DNA of 64,000 bases. Source: Alteromonadaceae bacterium M269. Its GTDB lineage: Bacteria; Pseudomonadota; Gammaproteobacteria; Enterobacterales; Alteromonadaceae. The stretch spans positions 492,108-556,107 of the forward strand of contig SMNZ01000005.1 in the NCBI GenBank assembly GCA_004353515.1, written 5' to 3'. Both the position numbers and the translations under genes were made by a program. Below, one piece after another: positions 56,272 through 64,000 of this stretch (the stretch's first letter is position 1; the number at the start of each line of letters is the position of its first letter). The notes beneath the pieces were generated by a model that was not told the origin of the DNA, made no database searches, and saw only the letters and a list, made by a program, of their open reading frames with translations.

Positions 56272-56805
56272 ATGTCACGAGTAGCAAAAGCTCCTGTCGA
56301 ATTAAGCTCTGGTGTTGAAGTCACTATTGTTGGGCAGGAAGTTACAATCAAAGGTAAAAACGGTTCTCTTAACAGAGTTTTCAATGAAGCGGTTGAAATT
56401 GTACAAGAAGATAACCATCTAAAAGCTATGCCTCGTGAAGGTAAAGTTAATGGATGGGCTCAAGCTGGTACAGCTCGCGCGTTATTGAATGCAATGGTTA
56501 TAGGTGTAACCGATGGTTTTGAGAGAAAGTTAACGTTAAATGGTGTTGGTTACCGTGCTCAAGCACAAGGTAAAAAACTTAATTTAACTCTTGGCTTCTC
56601 ACACCCAGTCGCATACGAAATGCCGGAAGGTGTTTCAGTAGAAACTCCTAGTCAAACTGAAATCGTCGTTAAAGGCGCTGATAAGCAGTTGATAGGTCAA
56701 GTAGCAGCTAACATCCGCGCGTACCGTCCGCCAGAGCCTTACAAAGGTAAAGGTGTTCGTTATGCTGACGAAGTTGTGTTGCGTAAAGAAGCTAAGAAGA
56801 AGTAG
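56272..56805 (+). CDS. rplF: 50S ribosomal protein L6
   Basis: 177 residues with the two repeated L6 domains and the C-terminal [13 protein letters not shown] signature. It lies near the sarcin-ricin loop in the ribosome. GGGAG precedes the ATG; 13 bp after rpsH. Confidence 0.97.
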   Translation: MSRVAKAPVELSSGVEVTIVGQEVTIKGKNGSLNRVFNEAVEIVQEDNHLKAMPREGKVNGWAQAGTARALLNAMVIGVTDGFERKLTLNGVGYRAQAQGKKLNLTLGFSHPVAYEMPEGVSVETPSQTEIVVKGADKQLIGQVAANIRAYRPPEPYKGKGVRYADEVVLRKEAKKK

Positions 56806-56815
56806 GAGTAGGTAG

Positions 56816-57169
56816 ATGGATAAGAAAGCAGCTCGCTTGCGTCGTGCTACCCGTGCCCGCAAGAAGATTAGTGAATTAGCCGCACACCGTCTAGTGGTTC
56901 ACAGAACCCCTCGTCACATATACGCGCAGTTGATCGCACCTAGCGGTTCAGAAGTTTTAGCTTCTGCATCGACTGTTGAAGCAGACGTTCGTAAAGAATT
57001 GAGCTCAACAGGAAATGTTGCTGCAGCTGTTGTTGTTGGTAAGGCGATTGCTGAAAGAGCTATCGAAAAAGGCGTTAACACCGTCGCTTTTGATCGCAGT
57101 GGTTTCAAATATCACGGTCGCGTTAAAGCGTTGGCCGATGCTGCTCGCGAAGCAGGCCTTCAGTTCTAG
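56816..57169 (+). CDS. rplR: 50S ribosomal protein L18
   Basis: 117 residues, 5S rRNA-binding; basic N-terminus ([16 protein letters not shown]), [16 protein letters not shown] and C-terminal [24 protein letters not shown]. Shine-Dalgarno TAGGAGTAGG before the ATG. Confidence 0.97.
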   Translation: MDKKAARLRRATRARKKISELAAHRLVVHRTPRHIYAQLIAPSGSEVLASASTVEADVRKELSSTGNVAAAVVVGKAIAERAIEKGVNTVAFDRSGFKYHGRVKALADAAREAGLQF

Positions 57170-57178
57170 GAGTTGGTA

Positions 57179-57679
57179 ATGGCTAAACAAGAAGTTCAAA
57201 ACGGTGAACTATTAGAGAAATTGATTGCTGTTAACCGCGTATCTAAAGTGGTTAAAGGTGGTCGAATCTTTAGTTTTACTGCCCTGACAGTAGTTGGTGA
57301 TGGTAATGGCCGTGTAGGTTTCGGTTACGGTAAAGCGCGTGAAGTGCCTGCCGCTATCCAAAAAGCGATGGAAAAAGCTCGTCGCAATTTGGTAACTGTA
57401 GATCTTAACGGTAATACATTGCAGCATCCTATTAAAGGACGCCACTCTGGTTCTCAGGTTTACATGCAACCTGCTTCTGAAGGTACAGGTATCATTGCCG
57501 GTGGTGCAATGCGTGCAGTACTAGAAGTTGCTGGTGTGCAAAACGTATTGTCTAAGTGCTATGGCTCTACGAATCCAATTAACGTTGTTCGTGCAACAAT
57601 CAACGCACTAGTAGAGATGAACTCTCCAGAGAGCATCGCTGCGAAGCGTGGTTTAACTGTTGAACAAATCTTGGGGTAG
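57179..57679 (+). CDS. rpsE: 30S ribosomal protein S5
   Basis: 166 residues with [39 protein letters not shown] and the C-terminal S5 domain. It helps decoding accuracy. ATG 57179, with TAGGAG upstream, was preferred to an in-frame TTG at 57173. The stop codon abuts the first ATG of the rpmD frame. Confidence 0.97.
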   Translation: MAKQEVQNGELLEKLIAVNRVSKVVKGGRIFSFTALTVVGDGNGRVGFGYGKAREVPAAIQKAMEKARRNLVTVDLNGNTLQHPIKGRHSGSQVYMQPASEGTGIIAGGAMRAVLEVAGVQNVLSKCYGSTNPINVVRATINALVEMNSPESIAAKRGLTVEQILG

Positions 57680-57685
57680 ATGATT

Positions 57686-57868
57686 ATGGCTGCAATGATA
57701 AAAGTTAAACAGACTAAAAGCTCAATTGGTCGTTTGCCTAAGCATAAGGCAACGCTAACTGGCTTAGGTTTGCGTCGTATTGGTCATGTTCGTGAACTTG
57801 AAGATACGCCTGCCGTTAGAGGCATGATTAACCGTGTATATTACATGGTTGAGATTGTGGAGGAGTAA
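57686..57868 (+). CDS. rpmD: 50S ribosomal protein L30
   Basis: 60 residues: [29 protein letters not shown] and [16 protein letters not shown] 57686 fits other L30 N-termini; an ATG at 57680 is possible and would add two residues. Overlaps nothing and is followed by rplO after 3 bp. Confidence 0.95.
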   Translation: MAAMIKVKQTKSSIGRLPKHKATLTGLGLRRIGHVRELEDTPAVRGMINRVYYMVEIVEE

Positions 57869-57871
57869 CAG

Positions 57872-58306
57872 ATGCATTTAAATACTCTTGCTCCTGCTCC
57901 AGGGGCTAAAAATTCAGGTAAACGCGTCGGTCGTGGTATCGGTTCTGGTCTAGGTAAAACAGGTGGCCGTGGTCACAAAGGTCAGAAGAGCCGCTCAGGT
58001 GGTTCAGTTAAGCCAGGATTCGAAGGCGGACAAATGCCAATACAGCGTCGTCTACCTAAGTTTGGTTTTACTTCACGAGTGTCTTTCGTTAAAGACCAAG
58101 TGACGTTGAGCGAAATTGCTAAAGTAGAGGGTGACGTAGTTTCACTAGAATCACTTAAAGCTGCAGGATTAGTTAAGAAAGAAATCCTACACGTTAAAGT
58201 GATGAAGAGTGGTGAGATTACTCGCGCTGTAACAGTAAGTGGTTTGAAGGTTACTAAAGGCGCTCTAGCAGCTATTGAAGCCGCTGGCGGTAAAGTAGAG
58301 GAATAA
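57872..58306 (+). CDS. rplO: 50S ribosomal protein L15
   Basis: 144 residues with the glycine-rich N-terminal extension [24 protein letters not shown] that penetrates the large subunit, [16 protein letters not shown], and the C-terminal globular domain. GGAG before the ATG. Confidence 0.97.
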   Translation: MHLNTLAPAPGAKNSGKRVGRGIGSGLGKTGGRGHKGQKSRSGGSVKPGFEGGQMPIQRRLPKFGFTSRVSFVKDQVTLSEIAKVEGDVVSLESLKAAGLVKKEILHVKVMKSGEITRAVTVSGLKVTKGALAAIEAAGGKVEE

Positions 58307-58311
58307 GCTAA

Positions 58312-59625
58312 ATGGCTAAGCCAGGATCGGAAAAATCAGGTGGGTTGAGTGAACTGAAGTCACGACTGTTGTTCGTACTTGGTGCGATCATAGTATTCAG
58401 ACTTGGTTCGTTTGTACCACTCCCTGGTATTGACGGTAACGTGTTGGCGGATTTATTCGATCAACAAAAAGGTACTATCGTAGAAATGTTTAACATGTTC
58501 TCCGGTGGTGCTTTGGAACGTGCGTCAGTATTCGCGTTAGGAATCATGCCCTATATTTCGGCATCTATCATTATGCAACTTTTGACAGTTGTACATCCAA
58601 CAATGATGGAGTTGAAAAAGGAAGGCCAAGCAGGACAGCGTAAGATAAATCAATACACGCGTTACTTTACGTTAGTGTTATCTATCTTTCAGGCAACGGC
58701 TATTGCTAACGGATTGCCTAGCTTAGTCAATGGATTAGTGATTAATCCAGGCTTTGGATTCTACTTCACAGCAGTAGTCAGCTTAGTTACTGGCACAATG
58801 TTTTTGATGTGGTTAGGTGAACAAATCACTGAGCGTGGCATCGGTAACGGTATATCAATCCTGATATTTACTGGTATCGTTGCTGGCTTACCGACAGCCA
58901 TCGGGCAAACGGCAGAGCAAGCGCGTCAAGGTGAAATCAACCTACTCTTTATGATGCTTATTGGTGTTATCGCAATTGCTGTAACTTACTTTGTAGTATT
59001 CGTTGAGCGTGGTCAGCGTCGAATCGTCGTTAACTATGCTAAGCGTCAACAAGGTCGTAAGGTATTTGCTGCACAAAGCACTCATTTGCCTCTTAAAGTC
59101 AATATGGCGGGTGTTATCCCCGCTATATTTGCATCAAGCATTATTTTATTCCCTGGTACGATTGCGACTTGGTTTGGGCAAAACCCTAACATGTCGTGGT
59201 TGCAGGATGTGTCGTTGATGTTATCTCCAGGTCAGCCTTTGTATGTCATTTTGTATGCAATGGCGATTATCTTCTTCTGTTTCTTCTATACAGCGTTGGT
59301 TTTCAACCCTCGCGAGACAGCAGACAACTTGAAGAAGTCTGGTGCGTTTGTTCCTGGTATTCGTCCAGGTGAGCAAACGTCTAAGTACATCGATAAAGTA
59401 ATGACGCGACTTACGTTAGCTGGTGCGTTGTATATAACCTTTATATGTTTAGTGCCCGAGTTCATGACAATCGCCTGGAATGTTCCATTCTATTTTGGCG
59501 GAACATCCTTGTTAATCATGGTTGTTGTTATCATGGACTTTATGGCGCAGGTGCAGACTCATTTGATGTCACATCAATATGATTCTGTTCTTAAAAAAGC
59601 AAACCTTAAAGGCTACGGCCGATAA
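58312..59625 (+). CDS. secY: Preprotein translocase subunit SecY
   Basis: 437-residue channel of the Sec translocon with ten membrane helices. Visible: the TM1 region [23 protein letters not shown], plug and TM2 segment [70 protein letters not shown] and the C-terminal [15 protein letters not shown]. In the usual place between rplO and rpmJ. Confidence 0.97.
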   Translation: MAKPGSEKSGGLSELKSRLLFVLGAIIVFRLGSFVPLPGIDGNVLADLFDQQKGTIVEMFNMFSGGALERASVFALGIMPYISASIIMQLLTVVHPTMMELKKEGQAGQRKINQYTRYFTLVLSIFQATAIANGLPSLVNGLVINPGFGFYFTAVVSLVTGTMFLMWLGEQITERGIGNGISILIFTGIVAGLPTAIGQTAEQARQGEINLLFMMLIGVIAIAVTYFVVFVERGQRRIVVNYAKRQQGRKVFAAQSTHLPLKVNMAGVIPAIFASSIILFPGTIATWFGQNPNMSWLQDVSLMLSPGQPLYVILYAMAIIFFCFFYTALVFNPRETADNLKKSGAFVPGIRPGEQTSKYIDKVMTRLTLAGALYITFICLVPEFMTIAWNVPFYFGGTSLLIMVVVIMDFMAQVQTHLMSHQYDSVLKKANLKGYGR

Positions 59626-59649
59626 GATTTGCGTTAACGGAGTGGTGTA

Positions 59650-59766
59650 ATGAAAGTACGTGCATCCGTAAAAACGATTTGCCGTAACTGCAAAGTCATC
59701 AAGCGCAACGGTGTTGTGCGTGTTATTTGTAGTACTGATCCTAAGCACAAGCAAAGACAGGGCTAA
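59650..59766 (+). CDS. rpmJ: 50S ribosomal protein L36
   Basis: 38 residues, [19 protein letters not shown] and so on to HKQRQG. The zinc-binding C+ form: Cys11, Cys14, Cys27 and a His near 33. Very short, so easily missed, but position and sequence are unmistakable. 24 bp after secY; no strong Shine-Dalgarno (GGTG). Confidence 0.95.
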   Translation: MKVRASVKTICRNCKVIKRNGVVRVICSTDPKHKQRQG

Positions 59767-59870
59767 TCTAAACAGCTCGATTACGAGCTAATTTGTAATT
59801 CGAACGTCAAATAAGTATCCTTACGGGCTTTTTATTTTGGCAGACGACATAACTATGAGGAGATGTGTTA
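59767..59870 (+). promoter_or_regulatory. Leader between spc and alpha operons
   Basis: 104 bp with a perfect stem AGCTCG (59774-59779) / CGAGCT (59784-59789) and GAGGAG (59857-59862) as the rpsM Shine-Dalgarno. In E. coli the alpha operon leader forms an S4-binding pseudoknot; a pseudoknot was not worked out here, so such control is only possible. Confidence 0.4.
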
Positions 59871-60227
59871 GTGGCCCGTATCGCTGGCATTAACATCCCT
59901 GGACACAAGCATGCTGTAATTGCTCTAAGAGCTATTTACGGCATTGGCGCTACTCGTTCAAAGAGTATTTGCGCAGCTGCAGGTGTCGCAGAGAGTACCA
60001 AGATCAACGATCTTGACGAAGAAACGATTGATAAACTACGTGACGAAGTTGCAAAGTTCACTGTTGAAGGTGATTTGCGTCGTGAAGTATCAATGAACAT
60101 TAAACGCCTGATGGACTTGGGTTGCTTCCGTGGCATTCGTCACCGTCGCAGCTTACCTCTACGTGGTCAGCGCACTAAAACTAATGCGCGTACTCGTAAA
60201 GGTCCACGTAAGCCTATTAAGAAGTAA
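59871..60227 (+). CDS. rpsM: 30S ribosomal protein S13
   Basis: 118 residues, [19 protein letters not shown] to [10 protein letters not shown]. Start is GTG 59871, eight bases after GAGGAG and matching the family N-terminus; a GTG at 59865 is too close to the Shine-Dalgarno. First gene of the alpha operon. Confidence 0.96.
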   Translation: MARIAGINIPGHKHAVIALRAIYGIGATRSKSICAAAGVAESTKINDLDEETIDKLRDEVAKFTVEGDLRREVSMNIKRLMDLGCFRGIRHRRSLPLRGQRTKTNARTRKGPRKPIKK

Positions 60228-60239
60228 CGGGAGTAAGTT

Positions 60240-60629
60240 ATGGCAAAAGCACCAACACGCACCCGTAAAAAGGTAAAACGTCAGGTCGCAGACGGAATGG
60301 CTCATATCCATGCGTCTTTCAACAACACAATTGTGACGATTACTGATCGCCAAGGTAATGCACTTGCATGGGCTACGTCTGGTGGTTCTGGTTTCCGTGG
60401 TTCACGTAAATCAACTCCATTCGCAGCACAGGTTGCAGCTGAACGTGCAGCAACTGCGGCTCAGGAATACGGTTTGAAAAATCTTGAAGTTTTCGTAAAA
60501 GGACCGGGACCAGGCCGTGAGTCTGCTATCCGTGCTTTGAACGCAACAGGATACCGTATTACAAACATTACCGATGTGACTCCTATTCCTCACAACGGTT
60601 GTCGTCCACCTAAAAAGCGTCGCGTTTAA
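60240..60629 (+). CDS. rpsK: 30S ribosomal protein S11
   Basis: 129 residues; platform protein of the 30S subunit. [52 protein letters not shown] and the C-terminal [20 protein letters not shown] before the ATG. Confidence 0.97.
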   Translation: MAKAPTRTRKKVKRQVADGMAHIHASFNNTIVTITDRQGNALAWATSGGSGFRGSRKSTPFAAQVAAERAATAAQEYGLKNLEVFVKGPGPGRESAIRALNATGYRITNITDVTPIPHNGCRPPKKRRV

Positions 60630-60656
60630 TAACGCTGCGTCAGTTGGAGAAAGAAC

Positions 60657-61277
60657 ATGGCAAGATATTTGGGTCCAAAACTCAAACTTAGCCGCCGCGA
60701 AGGAACAGATTTGTTCTTGAAAAGCGGTGTTAGGGCGGTTGATTCTAAATGTAAAATCGACACAGCGCCTGGTCAACATGGAGCACGTCGTGGTCGTTTA
60801 TCTGATTACGGTGTTCAGCTTCGTGAAAAACAAAAAGTTCGCCGTATGTACGGAGTTCTTGAGAAGCAGTTCCGTAATTACTACAAAGAAGCGGCACGTC
60901 TAAAAGGCAACACAGGTGAAAACTTGTTACAGCTTTTAGAACAACGCCTTGATAACGTTGTATATCGTATGGGTTATGCTAGTACGCGCGCAGAAGCACG
61001 TCAGTTAGTTAGTCATAAAGCCATCGTAGTTAACGGTCAAGTTGTCAACATCCCTTCTTTTAATGTTAAAGCTGACGATGTTGTCGCTGTTCGTGAAAAA
61101 TCTAAGAACCAAGCTCGCATTGGCGCTGCTTTGGAATTGGCTGAGCAACGCGAAAAGCCAACTTGGATTGAAGTAGACAGCAAGAAAATGGAAGGTACGT
61201 TTAAGCGTATTCCAGAAAGAAGTGATTTGTCTGCTGAAATTAATGAACAGCTAATCGTTGAACTTTACAGTAAGTAA
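60657..61277 (+). CDS. rpsD: 30S ribosomal protein S4
   Basis: 206 residues; initiates 16S folding and, in enterobacteria, represses the alpha operon. [48 protein letters not shown] and the S4 RNA-binding domain ([27 protein letters not shown]) are present. Confidence 0.97.
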   Translation: MARYLGPKLKLSRREGTDLFLKSGVRAVDSKCKIDTAPGQHGARRGRLSDYGVQLREKQKVRRMYGVLEKQFRNYYKEAARLKGNTGENLLQLLEQRLDNVVYRMGYASTRAEARQLVSHKAIVVNGQVVNIPSFNVKADDVVAVREKSKNQARIGAALELAEQREKPTWIEVDSKKMEGTFKRIPERSDLSAEINEQLIVELYSK

Positions 61278-61298
61278 AGCTTAATAAGAGAGGAAATA

Positions 61299-62288
61299 AT
61301 GTCGGGTTCTGTAACTGAATTCCTAAAGCCAAGATTGGTAGAAATTGATAACGTTAATGAAACACGTGCCAAGGTAACTCTTGAGCCACTAGAGCGTGGT
61401 TTTGGTCATACTCTTGGTAATGCTTTACGTCGTATCTTACTTTCGTCTATGCCTGGTTGTGCAGTGACTGAAGTAGAAATTGACGGTGTGTTGCATGAAT
61501 ACAGCACAAAAGAAGGTGTGCAAGAAGATGTTATTGAGATCTTGCTTAATCTTAAAGGTTTAGCGGTACTTCTTGAGGGTAAAACGGAAGCGACGTTGAC
61601 TCTAGTGAAGTCTGGTGCGGGCCCTGTGTTGGCAGGCGACATACAGCATGACGGTGACGTTGAAATAGTTAACCCTAATCACGTTATCTGTACTTTAACG
61701 GGTGATTCAGAATTGAACATGCGTATTAAAGTCGAAAAAGGTCGTGGTTATGTTCCAGCCTCAGCACGTCGTTCCTCTGAAGAAGAAGACAGACCTATTG
61801 GTCGCTTGTTAGTTGATGCTTCATTTAGTCCAGTTGAGCGTATCGCTTATAACGTTGAGTCAGCTCGTGTTGAACAACGTACAGACTTGGACAAGTTAAT
61901 CATCGATATGGAGACTAACGGGACAATCGATCCTGAGGAAGCGATTCGCCGTTCAGCTACTATACTAGCTGAGCAATTAGATGCGTTCGTTGAACTTAGA
62001 GATATCTCTGAGCCTGTTGAGAAAGAAGAGAAGCCGGAATTTGATCCGATTCTACTTCGCCCTGTTGATGACTTAGAACTTACAGTTCGTTCTGCGAACT
62101 GTTTGAAAGCTGAAGCTATCCAGTATATTGGTGACTTGGTACAACGCACCGAAGTTGAGTTGTTGAAAACACCTAACTTGGGTAAAAAATCTCTTACTGA
62201 GATTAAAGACGTTCTTGCCTCTCGCGGCTTATCTTTGGGTATGCGCCTTGAAAATTGGCCACCTGAAAGTATTGCTGACAGAGACTAA
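61299..62288 (+). CDS. rpoA: RNA polymerase alpha subunit
   Basis: 329 residues. N-terminal assembly domain ([26 protein letters not shown]) and C-terminal domain (about 250-329, [49 protein letters not shown]) with the conserved Arg (VRSANCLK) that contacts UP elements. The rRNA promoters at the end of this window have A/T-rich upstream segments that it could recognise. Confidence 0.98.
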   Translation: MSGSVTEFLKPRLVEIDNVNETRAKVTLEPLERGFGHTLGNALRRILLSSMPGCAVTEVEIDGVLHEYSTKEGVQEDVIEILLNLKGLAVLLEGKTEATLTLVKSGAGPVLAGDIQHDGDVEIVNPNHVICTLTGDSELNMRIKVEKGRGYVPASARRSSEEEDRPIGRLLVDASFSPVERIAYNVESARVEQRTDLDKLIIDMETNGTIDPEEAIRRSATILAEQLDAFVELRDISEPVEKEEKPEFDPILLRPVDDLELTVRSANCLKAEAIQYIGDLVQRTEVELLKTPNLGKKSLTEIKDVLASRGLSLGMRLENWPPESIADRD

Positions 62289-62331
62289 TTAAGTCGTTCA
62301 GTCAAACTGATTTGTAAAGAAGGATAGAACT

Positions 62332-62736
62332 ATGCGCCATCGTAAGAGTGGTCGTCAGTTAAATCGAAATAGTAGCCATCGCCAAGCTATGTTCAAAAAC
62401 ATGGCTGGTTCGTTGGTTAAACATGAATTGATTAAGACGACATTACCAAAAGCGAAAGAACTTCGCCGCGTAATAGAACCTTTAATCACTCTGTCTAAAC
62501 AAGACAGTGTTGCGAATCGCCGTTTAGCTATGGCTCGTACAGGTGATAAAGAAGTAGTCGGTAAATTATTCAACGAGTTAGGCCCTCGCTATGAAACGCG
62601 TCCAGGCGGTTACATTCGCATTTTGAAATGCGGATTCCGTACAGGTGACAATGCGCCAATGGCATACGTAGAGCTTGTTGACCGCCCAGTTGTTGAAGAA
62701 GTCGAAGAGACTGAAGAAGAAACAGCAGCGGAATAA
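62332..62736 (+). CDS. rplQ: 50S ribosomal protein L17
   Basis: 134 residues: [59 protein letters not shown]. An acidic tail ([13 protein letters not shown]) extends it beyond a minimal L17. Last gene of the alpha operon; a bidirectional terminator follows. Confidence 0.97.
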   Translation: MRHRKSGRQLNRNSSHRQAMFKNMAGSLVKHELIKTTLPKAKELRRVIEPLITLSKQDSVANRRLAMARTGDKEVVGKLFNELGPRYETRPGGYIRILKCGFRTGDNAPMAYVELVDRPVVEEVEETEEETAAE

Positions 62737-62752
62737 ATACTGCTAATATAAG

Positions 62753-62779
62753 AAAAACCCGGCATTAGTCGGGTTTTTT
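62753..62779. terminator. Bidirectional terminator between rplQ and the repeat protein gene
   Basis: AAAAACCCG (62753-62761) and CGGGTTTTT (62770-62778) form a stem with an 8-nt loop; T runs on both strands let it serve rplQ and the convergent gene at 62809. Confidence 0.88.
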
Positions 62780-62808
62780 ATGTTCAAATGGAAATGTAAA
62801 AGTAGGAG

Positions 62809-63588
62809 TTACTTCTTCTCTTCTAGAATTGCTGCAACTTGTTCCGTTGTTGCACCACCTAAGATTGCGTACTTGGTGATCTCTTCGTCTGACAAACCAG
62901 ATGTTTTTCCTGACTCAATAATCTTTTCTACTTGTCCTCTCTGATGCATCGATTGCTTAACAGCAGTACTAACAACAGATTCTGCTTGTCCTGGGAAAAT
63001 AGCTAAAAGAGAATCCACTACATATTCAGCAGCTACCGGAACAGCTTTAAGTGCTGAACGTACTATCTCCTTTAATCTGCTTGGATGTTGTTTACCTACG
63101 GACTGAACAATGGTTTCTGCAGAGTCGGGTTGAGTTACAACTGCAACTCTTACAATCTCGCCTAATTCGTCAGGTTCGCTATTAACTGCTGCATTAACAA
63201 CGAAATCTACATAACCAGGTTCTGCATTAATAGCAACGCGTACTATATCAAGGCAATCGGAAACGCCTTTTTCTAGAGAAATTCTAACAACGTCTTCTGT
63301 TAGAGCGGGTTGAGATGAAATTGCCGCATGAATGATTTCGCGATATTGATCGGGATATAAATCAAGTGCGTTAGCAACTATTGATTCTACATGTTGAGGG
63401 TAGTGGCTGGTAATACTCTTAACAGCTCTACCAATGGACATGTTTTGCGTAACTTGTCTTTCAATGAAATCTTTTGTGATAAGCGATTTGTCATCATTGC
63501 TCTGTTGCGACGCAGAAATTGCTAAGCAACTAGCCGACGCCAGCATACCAACCGAAAAGCACAGGACATTTATTTTTTTTATCATCAT
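62809..63588 (-). CDS. Exported protein with eleven 15-residue repeats
   Basis: 259 residues, no family recognised. A signal peptide (about 1-24) precedes residues 55-219, which divide exactly into eleven 15-residue units with the pattern [IV]-[IV]-x-x-[AS]-[ILV]-x4-P-x4-[ED]; the Pro at position 10 is kept in nine units. Examples: IVANALDLYPDQYRE, VVNAAVNSEPDELGE. The period and Pro suggest a helical solenoid. The C-terminal 40 residues (LSDEEITKYAILGGATTEQVAAILEEKK) look like a separate small helical motif. AGGTG precedes two adjacent ATGs; the second (63585) has the better spacing. Convergent with rplQ. Confidence 0.8.
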   Translation of the reverse strand: MMIKKINVLCFSVGMLASASCLAISASQQSNDDKSLITKDFIERQVTQNMSIGRAVKSITSHYPQHVESIVANALDLYPDQYREIIHAAISSQPALTEDVVRISLEKGVSDCLDIVRVAINAEPGYVDFVVNAAVNSEPDELGEIVRVAVVTQPDSAETIVQSVGKQHPSRLKEIVRSALKAVPVAAEYVVDSLLAIFPGQAESVVSTAVKQSMHQRGQVEKIIESGKTSGLSDEEITKYAILGGATTEQVAAILEEKK

Positions 63589-63747
63589 CTCACCTAAAAA
63601 TTACAAGGCTTAAAATTGTCATCCTGGACGATGTTAAGTGTAGCCCTTAAATGTAACAAAAATGCTTTGAAAATACACATTAAAGTTACAACTGATTAAA
63701 ACTTAGTCCCTATCATAAATAAAATACAAATTTTTTGGGTATGACTA

Positions 63748-63775
63748 TTGACTGTTAGTTATAAATCCCTAAAAT
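63748..63775 (+). promoter_or_regulatory. Upstream rRNA promoter (rrn P1)
   Basis: TTGACT (63748-63753), 16-bp spacer, TAAAAT (63770-63775), then GC-rich GCGCGCACTC as discriminator. A/T-rich sequence upstream (63700-63740) resembles an UP element. The pattern is that of stringently controlled rRNA promoters. Confidence 0.75.
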
Positions 63776-63902
63776 GCGCGCACTCTCATTTGACGGGTTA
63801 GATTGTTGGGTGAGGCGGTAGCGTTTAAATGGCTTTTAAAGGTGTTTAAATAGTACGGGAAGAGGTCAACTGAGATAGTTTAAAAAAACTTTCAAAACGC
63901 GG

Positions 63903-63930
63903 TTGACATCGAGAGAGGATGGCGTAGAAT
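63903..63930 (+). promoter_or_regulatory. Downstream rRNA promoter (rrn P2)
   Basis: Perfect TTGACA (63903-63908), 16-bp spacer, TAGAAT (63925-63930), and discriminator GCGCGTCCCG almost matching that of P1. A-tracts lie just upstream (63880-63898). 155 bp after P1. Confidence 0.85.
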
Positions 63931-63936
63931 GCGCGT

Positions 63937-64000
63937 CCCGCTTGGGGAGAGACCTCAAGCCGCTAAGTTAAGACTTAGCCAAATGTTCTTTAACAATTGA
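63937..64000 (+). promoter_or_regulatory. rrn leader with boxB-like hairpin and boxA antiterminator
   Basis: After a first hairpin (GCTTGGGG 63940-63947 with CCTCAAGC 63953-63960) comes a boxB-like stem GCTAAGT/ACTTAGC (63962-63979, 4-nt loop), then boxA TGTTCTTTAACAATT (63984-63998), close to the E. coli rrn boxA. This is the Nus-factor loading site that precedes 16S rRNA, which should begin beyond the window. Confidence 0.88.

Noticed and set aside
62809..63588. CRISPR or DNA-level tandem repeat in the repeat-protein gene
   Set aside because: The 45-bp units differ strongly at nucleotide level; the periodicity is visible only in the protein.

Overview
The window is about 64 kb of chromosome from a moderately AT-rich, flagellated and piliated gammaproteobacterium, probably marine. 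Evidence seen here: a FadE-type acyl-CoA dehydrogenase, the pilMNOPQ-aroK-aroB-damX-dam order, a Dam methylase, MotX (sodium-driven flagellar motor), a partial arginine succinyltransferase (AST) locus, Gcw_chp/TorF and TonB-dependent outer-membrane proteins, and a spc-alpha ribosomal operon followed by an rrn leader. The gene set recalls the Kangiella/Aliikangiella/Pleionea and Shewanella/Alteromonas worlds, but I cannot name a genus from sequence alone.

Layout. 1-1.6 kb: 3' part of fadE and its terminator. 1.9-6.8 kb: a hybrid histidine kinase convergent with, and overlapping by 4 bp, NAD-malic enzyme. 7.1-9.7 kb: PBP1A (mrcA), divergent from the type IV pilus alignment operon pilMNOPQ (10.4-14.9 kb). 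15.4-19.7 kb: aroK, aroB, a DamX-like SPOR protein and dam. 19.7-21.5 kb: small membrane/exported proteins and a TorF-type porin. 21.9-24.2 kb: rpe, trpS, pabA/trpG. 24.2-26.5 kb: a leftward cupin-ilvE-SDR operon. 26.7-31.8 kb: two exported proteins of unknown role, a TonB-dependent receptor and an SDR. 32.2-33.3 kb: HDOD protein. 33.4-37.4 kb: astC/argD, astA, astD, with a tandem pair of ARG-box-like operators in front. 37.4-39.5 kb: kynureninase plus an exported kynurenine-formamidase-like hydrolase. 39.6-42.9 kb: M13 peptidase lipoprotein and a DUF1338 protein. 43-48.5 kb: a gcdH - fused E1 alpha/beta - acyltransferase cluster facing a divergent LysR regulator. 48.6-52.7 kb: motX, a MITE-like element, rnr, rlmB. 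52.8-53.9 kb: two near-identical tandem copies of a small XRE-type regulator gene. 54.3-62.7 kb: rplN to rplQ (spc and alpha operons). 62.8-63.6 kb: an exported protein built from 15-residue repeats. 63.7-64.0 kb: tandem rRNA promoters and a boxB/boxA leader; the 16S gene should begin just beyond the right edge.

Functional themes. Housekeeping blocks (pilus assembly, shikimate pathway, translation) alternate with amino-acid catabolism: arginine (ast), tryptophan (kynU and formamidase-like), lysine/tryptophan via glutaryl-CoA (gcdH) and possibly 2-oxoadipate (DUF1338). The best candidates for something undescribed are the gcdH-E1-acyltransferase cluster, whose malonyltransferase-like enzyme lacks the malonyl-binding arginine; the 15-residue repeat protein beside the rrn operon; the tandem XRE duplication at the spc operon border; and a 269-bp MITE-like element that appears to supply the motX stop codon. 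No CRISPR array, prophage, tRNA gene or intact insertion sequence was seen.
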